Shown here piece after piece: positions 5,430 through 9,971 of a DNA stretch of 9,971 nucleotides. The stretch is from Dehalococcoidales bacterium (GTDB lineage Bacteria > Chloroflexota > Dehalococcoidia > Dehalococcoidales > RBG-16-60-22). Under the pieces are notes generated by a model. It ran no database searches and was not told the DNA's origin. It saw only the letters and a program-made list of their open reading frames with translations. The translations under genes and the position numbers were made by a program. The stretch lies in NCBI GenBank assembly GCA_030606585.1, contig JAUWGD010000059.1, positions 1 through 9,971 on the forward strand, given 5' to 3'. The first letter of the stretch is position 1. Every line of letters starts with the position of its first letter.

Positions 5430-7732
5430 TATCCTTCCTCCTCGTCGCAAAATTGTGCGATTGCCGCCTGCCCCAGAGAAATGCCGCCGTCGTTGCAGGG
5501 CACATGCCGGTGAGTATATACTTTAAGCCCGGCCTCCTCAAGCAGTGATACCGCCTTCATAAGGAGCAGCCGATTCTGGAATACCCCGCCGCTCAGCGCC
5601 ACCCTGGTGATTCTGGTCTTGGGTGATATTTTCTGGCACACCTCCAGTATCATCTGGGCTACCGTGTTATGGAACCGCGCGGCGATTCTGGCCCGGGGGG
5701 TGCGATTGTGTATATCGTTCACTATTGCGGCGAGCAAATCGTGAATCTTGATGGTATTGATATCATCATGCTTCGTTATAGCGAACGGGTAGTGGGCGGA
5801 CTCGTTAACAGCTTTGGCGGCGAGTGTTTCGAGGTCTATTGCCGCCTGGGCTTCGTATTCTATGACGCCCCTGACGCCGATAAGCGCCGATACGGCGTCG
5901 AAGAGTCGGCCCATACTGGAAGTCACCGGCGAGTTGATGCCCTGTTCTATCTGGCTCTGTATAATATCGATTTCCCCGGGGTCGATGTTTTTCAGGAACG
6001 GTAGCGACCGGTCCATCTCTATGCCCAGCGATAGCAGGTAGCCGATGGCCGTGCGATACGGCTTTTTAATGGCCTGGGCGCCTCCGGGCAGTGGCAGGTT
6101 TTCTATATAGAACATACGTGTGAACTGCTTATAGTCGGCCACCATGAATTCCCCGCCCCATATCTTCCCGTCCGTGCCGTAGCCGGTGCCGTCGAAAGAT
6201 ACCCCGATTACCGGCCCTTTGATACCGTTTTCCGCCATGCAACTGACGATATGGGCGTGGTGGTGCTGCACCGGCACGAGCTTTATCCCGTCCCTCTCCG
6301 CCAGCTCCTTCGCGTATTTGGTGGGCAGGTACTCCGGGTGCATATCGTGGGCGATGATTTCCGGCCTTATTCTGAACAGCTTCTGATATAGCGTTATCGT
6401 ATTCGTAAAATGCTCCAGCGTTTCCATGTTTTCCATGTCGCCGATATGCTGGCTGACGAAAGCGTAGTTGTCCCGCGTCAGGCAGAAGGTGTTCTTCTCC
6501 TCGGCGCCGCAGCCCAGTATCTGCCGACTTTCGTACGGGAGGTGGATGGGATAGGGTGCGTAGCCGCGGGCGCGCCGCACGAAGCCGGGAATATCCCTCT
6601 CCACCACCATGACGCTGTCGTCGTAGCGGGCGTAGATGTCCCGGTTGTGCATCAGGAAGTAATCGGCGATGCCTCCGAGCCTCCGCAGCGCCTCGTCGTT
6701 TTCCCTGGCGATTGGCTCCTCGCTGATATTGCCGCTGGTCATCACCAGCGGCTTGCCCGTCTCCCGGAGCAGGAGGTGGTGCAGGGGGGTATAGGGGAGC
6801 ATCACGCCGAGATAGTTCAGGCCGGGCGCTACGGCTCTCGTAACTGTGGATTTCGCCTTCCATTTCATCAGGACGATGGGACTGCCGGGCGAAATAAGCA
6901 GCTTCTCTTCCTCGATATTCATCTCGCAGTGCCGTCTGGCTTCGTCGAGTGACGTTACCATTATAGCCAGTGGCCTGGCGGGTCGGTTCTTCCGCTGGCG
7001 CAGTCGGTTGACCGCCGTCTGGCTGGTGGCGTCGCAGGCCAGCAGGAAGCCCCCCAGCCCCTTTACCGCCACTATTTTACCCTCTTTCAGCAGCTCACTC
7101 GTCTTGGCGATAATGTCCTCGGAGGGCACTTCGTCGCCCCCGGCGTCCGTCAGCTCCAGTTGCGGGCCGCATACCGGGCAGGCGTTGGGCTGGGCGTGAA
7201 AACGGCGGTCGAGGGGGTCGCCGTATTCGCTCCGGCATTTCGGGCACATCCGGAAAACTTTCATGGTCGTGTTGGGGCGGTCGTAAGGTATATCGTTGAT
7301 TATCGTAAAGCGTGGGCCGCAGTTGGTGCAGTTGGTAAAAGGATAGCGGTAGCGCCGGTCTTCGGGATTGAGGATTTCCCTCAGGCAGTCCGGGCAGGTG
7401 GCGATATCCGGGGAGACGAGCTGGTACTTGCCTTCTTCGGCGATGCTGTGGCGGATTTCGAATTTCTCGTTATTCACCGGTATGCCCACCGTTACGGCGA
7501 TATTCTCTATGCGGGATAACGGCGGTGCCTGTTCGCGCAGTCCCCGGAGGAATCGCTCGATGTCCCTGGTTTCGCCCTCCACCTCGATTCTGACATCCTC
7601 CGAAGTATTGCATACCCAGCCCTTGAGGTTGTGCCGGGTGGCGAGTTGATAGATGAACGGTCTAAAGCCGACGCCCTGCACCACCCCCCTGATGTTGATG
7701 TTAACGAGACTGACGGTTGGTGATTTTGCCAT
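5429..7732 (-). CDS. hypF: carbamoyltransferase HypF
   Basis: HypF makes carbamoyl-adenylate from carbamoyl phosphate and ATP and carbamoylates the C-terminal cysteine of HypE, the first step of cyanide ligand synthesis. All four parts of the 767-aa family are visible. An acylphosphatase domain (about 8-97) has VQGVGFRPF with Arg24 and Asn42. Two zinc fingers follow with C-x2-C-x18-C-x2-C spacing (Cys113, 116, 135, 138 and Cys163, 166, 185, 188). The YrdC-like domain (about 205-390) includes VAVKGLGGF and MTSGNISEEP. The Kae1-like carbamoyl domain has QHHHAH, GVSFDGTGYGTDG and ALSGGVFQNR. The ATG at 7732 lies 1 nt after the hypB stop. Its ribosome site is poor, an A-rich stretch from the lysine tail of hypB. 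The 3' end carries the ribosome site of the next gene. Confidence 0.97.
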   Translation of the reverse strand: MAKSPTVSLVNINIRGVVQGVGFRPFIYQLATRHNLKGWVCNTSEDVRIEVEGETRDIERFLRGLREQAPPLSRIENIAVTVGIPVNNEKFEIRHSIAEEGKYQLVSPDIATCPDCLREILNPEDRRYRYPFTNCTNCGPRFTIINDIPYDRPNTTMKVFRMCPKCRSEYGDPLDRRFHAQPNACPVCGPQLELTDAGGDEVPSEDIIAKTSELLKEGKIVAVKGLGGFLLACDATSQTAVNRLRQRKNRPARPLAIMVTSLDEARRHCEMNIEEEKLLISPGSPIVLMKWKAKSTVTRAVAPGLNYLGVMLPYTPLHHLLLRETGKPLVMTSGNISEEPIARENDEALRRLGGIADYFLMHNRDIYARYDDSVMVVERDIPGFVRRARGYAPYPIHLPYESRQILGCGAEEKNTFCLTRDNYAFVSQHIGDMENMETLEHFTNTITLYQKLFRIRPEIIAHDMHPEYLPTKYAKELAERDGIKLVPVQHHHAHIVSCMAENGIKGPVIGVSFDGTGYGTDGKIWGGEFMVADYKQFTRMFYIENLPLPGGAQAIKKPYRTAIGYLLSLGIEMDRSLPFLKNIDPGEIDIIQSQIEQGINSPVTSSMGRLFDAVSALIGVRGVIEYEAQAAIDLETLAAKAVNESAHYPFAITKHDDINTIKIHDLLAAIVNDIHNRTPRARIAARFHNTVAQMILEVCQKISPKTRITRVALSGGVFQNRLLLMKAVSLLEEAGLKVYTHRHVPCNDGGISLGQAAIAQFCDEEEG

Positions 7733-7733
7733 A

Positions 7734-8402
7734 TTACTTTTTTTTCTTGCCTTTTACGGCAGATTCCAGCCAGTTGAGCCAGGCCTCCATCCCCTCGCCG
7801 TTCTTGCAGGAGACGGGGAAGAGAATGACATCGGGATTAAGCCCGGTGACTGATTTCATAAAGCTATCGACGTTAAAGTCGAGGTACGGCTGGAGGTCTA
7901 TTTTATTCAGGAGTACCACGTCGCTGTCGGCGAACATAGCCGGGTACTTGTACGGTTTATCGTCGCCCTCGGGCATGCTGGAAATCATGACGCGCTTGTC
8001 CTCCCCCAGCGTGAAGGCGTTGGGGCAGATAAGGTTGCCCACGTTCTCGATGAACAGCAGGTCGGTCTCTTTCAGCGGCAGGCCGTTCAGGGCGCTTTCG
8101 ACCATGTTGGCGTCGAGGTGGCAGCCGCCGGCGGTATTGATTTGCACGACGGGTATGCCCATCTCGTTGATTTTATCGGCGTCCACGCTGGAAGCCACGT
8201 CCCCTTCGATAACCGCCATCCGCGCTTTCTCTTTCAGGCTTTTTATGGAGCTCAGGATGAGGCTGGTCTTGCCCGCGCCCGGCGACGACATTATATTTAT
8301 CGTCAGGACGCCGTGACTGTCCAGCCGGCTCTTGTTGGCCTTGGCTTTTTCTTCGTTGGCGCCGAGGATATCCTCGCCCACGGTTATCACTTTTACGCTC
8401 AT
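7734..8402 (-). CDS. hypB: hydrogenase nickel incorporation GTPase HypB
   Basis: HypB is the SIMIBI-class GTPase that, with HypA, drives nickel delivery into the hydrogenase large subunit. The 222-aa sequence has the P-loop SSPGAGKTS (39-47), the switch region IEGDVASSVDADKI, the metal-binding GGCHLDA with Cys94 and His95, FIENVGNLICP (117-127) and the guanine-specificity motif NKID (166-169). The N terminus lacks both the CxxCGC nickel site and the histidine-rich stretch found in some HypBs, so no nickel storage role is evident. The start ATG directly follows the hypA stop (TAAATG), with GGTGGAG formed by the last hypA codons. The C terminus ends in GKKKK, encoded partly by eight adenines next to the stop. 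Confidence 0.97.
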   Translation of the reverse strand: MSVKVITVGEDILGANEEKAKANKSRLDSHGVLTINIMSSPGAGKTSLILSSIKSLKEKARMAVIEGDVASSVDADKINEMGIPVVQINTAGGCHLDANMVESALNGLPLKETDLLFIENVGNLICPNAFTLGEDKRVMISSMPEGDDKPYKYPAMFADSDVVLLNKIDLQPYLDFNVDSFMKSVTGLNPDVILFPVSCKNGEGMEAWLNWLESAVKGKKKK

Positions 8403-8744
8403 TTACTCCACCTCGATACTTTCCATATAGCATTCCCGCCCCGATATTATATCGATTCCTGTTTCGTGGCATTCGGGGCAGGCCCAGTTATGGTCGCCGG
8501 GAGTGAAAACGTTATTACACTTGTGGCAGCGTACGGTGGTCGGCTTCGTTTCAAAAACAAGCTCGGCGCCGCCGGCGATGGTGTTCTTGCTGATGGCGTC
8601 GAAGTAGAACTGGACGCACTCGCTCACGATACCGGATAACTCGCCCACCACCAGGTTGATGCGGGTAATCCTGCCAGCCTTGGCTTCATTCGCCTTCTCC
8701 AGCGCCAGGGACAACATGCTCTCCGTAATGCTGAATTCATGCAT
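8403..8744 (-). CDS. hypA: hydrogenase nickel incorporation metallochaperone HypA
   Basis: HypA binds nickel through its N-terminal amine and His2 and has a structural zinc site; it hands nickel to the hydrogenase with HypB. The 113-aa protein starts MHEFSIT, includes VVGELSGI (32-39), and has a zinc site C-x2-C-x12-C-x2-C (Cys73, 76, 89, 92). Length is typical. The ATG at 8744 is fixed by the conserved MHE start, yet I see no good ribosome site before it, so translation may be weak or use another mode. It is the first gene of the hyp operon, about 40 nt after the expected start of the promoter at 8817-8789. Confidence 0.96.
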   Translation of the reverse strand: MHEFSITESMLSLALEKANEAKAGRITRINLVVGELSGIVSECVQFYFDAISKNTIAGGAELVFETKPTTVRCHKCNNVFTPGDHNWACPECHETGIDIISGRECYMESIEVE

Positions 8745-8788
8745 TTTAGTATGGGTGCTGCTAATGAGGAATAGGGTTCACTATTAAC

Positions 8789-8817
8789 ATTATAGTCCAG
8801 TATGGGAGAGGGGGCAA
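8789..8817 (-). promoter_or_regulatory. candidate promoter of the hyp operon
   Basis: Minus-strand TTGCCC (8817-8812) and a perfect TATAAT (8794-8789) have 17 bp between them, giving a start near 8782 and a leader of about 38 nt before hypA. It is the best leftward promoter in the 249-bp gap between hypA and the DUF3800 gene. No recognisable FNR-type or NikR-type operator overlaps it. Confidence 0.55.
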
Positions 8818-8845
8818 ATGGGGGTGAAGTTAAGCGAGAGTGTGT

Positions 8846-8909
8846 TGACATAAAAGTATAATCAAAATAGCGGGAATAGAATAGAAACGTGACATAAATG
8901 ACTTGACAT
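8846..8909 (+). repeat. short direct repeats TGACATAAA
   Basis: TGACATAAA occurs exactly at 8846-8854 and 8890-8898, and a partial third copy TGACATTTA at 8904-8912 overlaps the -35 box of the plus-strand promoter. The block sits between the divergent hyp promoter and that plus-strand promoter, where operators would be placed. In such AT-rich DNA chance recurrence is quite possible. Confidence 0.35.
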
Positions 8910-8930
8910 TTAAGACAAATATGCTATAAT
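8903..8930 (+). promoter_or_regulatory. near-perfect extended -10 promoter reading rightwards
   Basis: TTGACA (8903-8908), 16 bp, TATAAT (8925-8930), with TGC directly before the -10 box (extended -10). Both hexamers are perfect. The start would be near 8937. No plus-strand gene follows; instead a long hairpin begins about 10 nt downstream, and beyond it the transcript would run antisense into the DUF3800 gene. Confidence 0.75.
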
Positions 8931-8936
8931 TAAAGT

Positions 8937-8990
8937 AGCTAATCAAAGGGGGGTAGGTCACTCCACATGCGAGTGGCCTGCTCCCCTCTC
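8937..8990 (+). ncRNA. candidate small RNA with 17-bp hairpin
   Basis: Downstream of the plus-strand promoter, 8947-8963 pairs without interruption with 8971-8987 around a 7-nt loop (CACATGC). The stem has 14 Watson-Crick and 3 wobble pairs (8952-8982, 8954-8980, 8958-8976). In the minus-strand RNA those three would be A-C mismatches, so the structure is better as plus-strand RNA. There is no U-run after it, so the 3' end is unknown and it is not a standard terminator; I do not recognise the family. As minus-strand RNA a weaker form might still end DUF3800 transcription, since it lies 6 nt past that stop codon. Confidence 0.5.
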
Positions 8991-8993
8991 GCA

Positions 8994-9695
8994 TTATAAT
9001 TCTCCCTTTCTGTGACCAACGAAGTATTCAAATCGAATAAAATCAGAAGCCGCTTGAACCTCTGTAGTAATAACTCCTGTAATTTTTTCTTTAAGAACAT
9101 CAGCTAATACATGAGCTATTTCTAGACCACCAACATAATCTGAATCACATATTGTCATATACTCTATAGGTGGTAGTGCAAAAGGCTCTCTTAAGCCTAT
9201 GTCACTACGGCTATTCAAATAATCTACAGTATTCTTCCTTTGCTTTTCCGATAACAGTACTCTATCCAGTATTAGGTCAATTGGTTCAGTTATAACCTCA
9301 CCATTAGAGAAATGTAATTCTAAAAGATGACGAAGTAAGTAATTACGCAAGTAATAATTCCACTCACTTCTTAGCGCTTCTATATCTGACCAAGCCATAT
9401 ATCGCCCCCCATATTCTGCTTTTTTTATGTATAAAGCGGAGGCTGATATCATACCAATACGCGCTAATTCCTTTAAACCTCTAAGAGAATCCAGTGCTTT
9501 GTTATAAGTTCTACGCAAATTAATTGTAGAAGCAGTCCCGCGCAACCAATGAATTTGGGACAGTAAAGACCTCAGAGCATTATAATCTTTATCTATTACA
9601 CTGATAGCGACTAAACCAAAATATGGGGTTGAACCTCTTGTGAAAATTATTTTTTTACCCAGGTCGCCAGTCTCATCTACAAAAACATATATCAC
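8994..9695 (-). CDS. DUF3800 domain protein
   Basis: The 233-aa product begins VFVDETGDLG (residues 4-13), the acidic signature of the DUF3800 family, and ends with the matching C-terminal pattern CDSDYVGGLEIAH (183-195). The family is usually assumed to be RNase H-like and is common in mobile or defence-associated DNA, but its activity is not established to my knowledge. Where relatives often read GLQLAD, this protein has GLEIAH, so one expected acidic residue may be histidine. The gene is AT-rich, unlike the hyp and tat genes, which suggests a separate origin. The start is GTG at 9695. No ribosome site exists, because the -10 box lies only 8 nt upstream, pointing to a leaderless message. 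It stands alone between rpsO and the hyp operon. Confidence 0.75.
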   Translation of the reverse strand: MIYVFVDETGDLGKKIIFTRGSTPYFGLVAISVIDKDYNALRSLLSQIHWLRGTASTINLRRTYNKALDSLRGLKELARIGMISASALYIKKAEYGGRYMAWSDIEALRSEWNYYLRNYLLRHLLELHFSNGEVITEPIDLILDRVLLSEKQRKNTVDYLNSRSDIGLREPFALPPIEYMTICDSDYVGGLEIAHVLADVLKEKITGVITTEVQAASDFIRFEYFVGHRKGEL

Positions 9696-9703
9696 TCTAA
9701 CGG

Positions 9704-9731
9704 ATTATACTACGAAAATGATTTGTGTCAA
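9704..9731 (-). promoter_or_regulatory. consensus promoter of the DUF3800 gene
   Basis: Minus-strand TTGACA (9731-9726), 16 bp, TATAAT (9709-9704), both perfect. Transcription would begin at about 9697, at or just before the GTG start at 9695, so the mRNA would be leaderless. It is back to back with the rpsO promoter and shares the 8-base ACTTGACA with the plus-strand promoter at 8901-8908. Confidence 0.75.
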
Positions 9732-9755
9732 GTTAAACCTTTCACACCCCCCCAA

Positions 9756-9784
9756 TTTACTTATGTCTCCTGCTGTGCTATAAT
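9756..9784 (+). promoter_or_regulatory. candidate promoter of rpsO
   Basis: TTTACT (9756-9761), 17 bp, TATAAT (9779-9784), preceded by TGC as an extended -10. The start near 9791 gives a leader of about 34 nt that includes the GAGGA ribosome site. Confidence 0.6.
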
Positions 9785-9824
9785 TTGCCTTGTAACTAAT
9801 AATAAAAAGTAGAAGAGGAAAGCT

Positions 9825-9971
9825 TTGGACAAAGAGAAAAAGACCGAGATTATCGGTGCATATCAGGCTCGTGAGGGCGATACCGGCTCGACAGAGGTAC
9901 AGGTAGCGCTGCTTACCGAGCGGATAAATCAATTAACCACACATATGACAGCCAACCGTCATGACTATCAT
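9825..9971 (+). CDS. rpsO: 30S ribosomal protein S15, N-terminal part (cut by window end)
   Basis: S15 binds 16S rRNA early in assembly of the small-subunit platform. The first 49 codons are present and in frame to the last base of the window. The reading begins MDKEKKTEIIGAYQA and contains DTGSTEVQVALLTERI (residues 19-34), which matches the highly conserved DTGSPEVQVALLTERI region of S15, with Thr where most have Pro. The start is TTG at 9825, with GAGGA (9815-9819) 5 nt upstream, which decides it. The rest of the protein lies outside the window. It is divergent from the DUF3800 gene. Confidence 0.93.
   Translation, partial: MDKEKKTEIIGAYQAREGDTGSTEVQVALLTERINQLTTHMTANRHDYH

Noticed and set aside
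4737..5513. Long plus-strand reading frame (258 aa) opposite hypC and the flavin reductase gene
   Set aside because: It is a shadow of two clearly recognised minus-strand genes; GC-rich codon use keeps the opposite frame open.
6129..6863. Minus-strand 244-aa frame inside hypF
   Set aside because: Different frame within a complete, motif-rich HypF; the protein is rich in Arg, Gly and Pro as expected of a shifted frame, with no domain.
8845..8862. TTGACA followed by TATAAT on the plus strand
   Set aside because: Only 6 bp separate the boxes, so they cannot form one promoter; no partner at proper spacing was found for either.
8967..8999. Ten-codon reading frame (MRVACSPLAL) starting with ATG in the loop of the plus-strand hairpin
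   Set aside because: Too short to support, the start would be locked in a 17-bp stem-loop, and no clear Shine-Dalgarno precedes it.
9705..9932. Minus-strand 75-aa reading frame opposite rpsO
   Set aside because: It lies antisense to the rpsO start and promoter and resembles no family I know.

Overview
The window looks like part of the chromosome of an anaerobic, hydrogen-metabolising bacterium that makes selenoproteins. It carries a complete [NiFe]-hydrogenase maturation set (hypA, B, F, C, D, E and a maturation protease), a Tat export set, a selenocysteine tRNA and the start of rpsO. Gene order and protein flavour remind me of Chloroflexota (Dehalococcoidia-like), but this is a weak inference; nothing here fixes the taxon. 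No hydrogenase or formate dehydrogenase structural gene lies inside the window.

Layout. Almost everything reads leftwards on the minus strand. From right to left: rpsO (plus strand, cut by the window end); an AT-rich islet with a DUF3800 gene (9695-8994) and an unexplained plus-strand promoter plus long hairpin (8903-8987); then hypA (8744), hypB, hypF, a flavin reductase-like gene, hypC, a 465-bp interruption, hypD, hypE and the protease (to 1535). These genes overlap or are separated by at most 13 bp, except at the hypC-hypD interruption, so they look like one operon behind a TTGCCC-N17-TATAAT promoter. A second promoter (TAGACA-N17-TATAAT, 1527-1499) starts tatA, a tatB-like gene and tatC. 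tRNA-Sec (98-2) follows 25 nt after tatC and has its own candidate promoter in the last codons of tatC.

The interruption between hypC and hypD (4127-4591) holds three copies of a short hairpin repeat and a small GIY-YIG nuclease gene. Two copies lie as inverted repeats around the nuclease gene, giving a 364-bp unit (4138-4501) that resembles a minimal mobile or domesticated repeat element. The hairpin stems differ by compensatory base-pair changes, and two copies begin exactly at the TGA stop codon of the gene before them. The nuclease itself seems decayed: an ATA stands where its usual ATG would be, and a lysine where I expect the catalytic glutamate.

How the genes work together. HypF and HypE make the cyanide ligand, HypC and HypD assemble the Fe(CN)2CO unit, HypA and HypB insert nickel, and the protease trims the large subunit. 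Tat exports the folded enzyme. The tRNA-Sec would serve a selenocysteine-containing partner such as a NiFeSe hydrogenase or formate dehydrogenase; that link is inference from position only. The flavin reductase-like gene is translationally coupled inside the hyp operon and may be a redox partner of maturation or of hydrogen metabolism.
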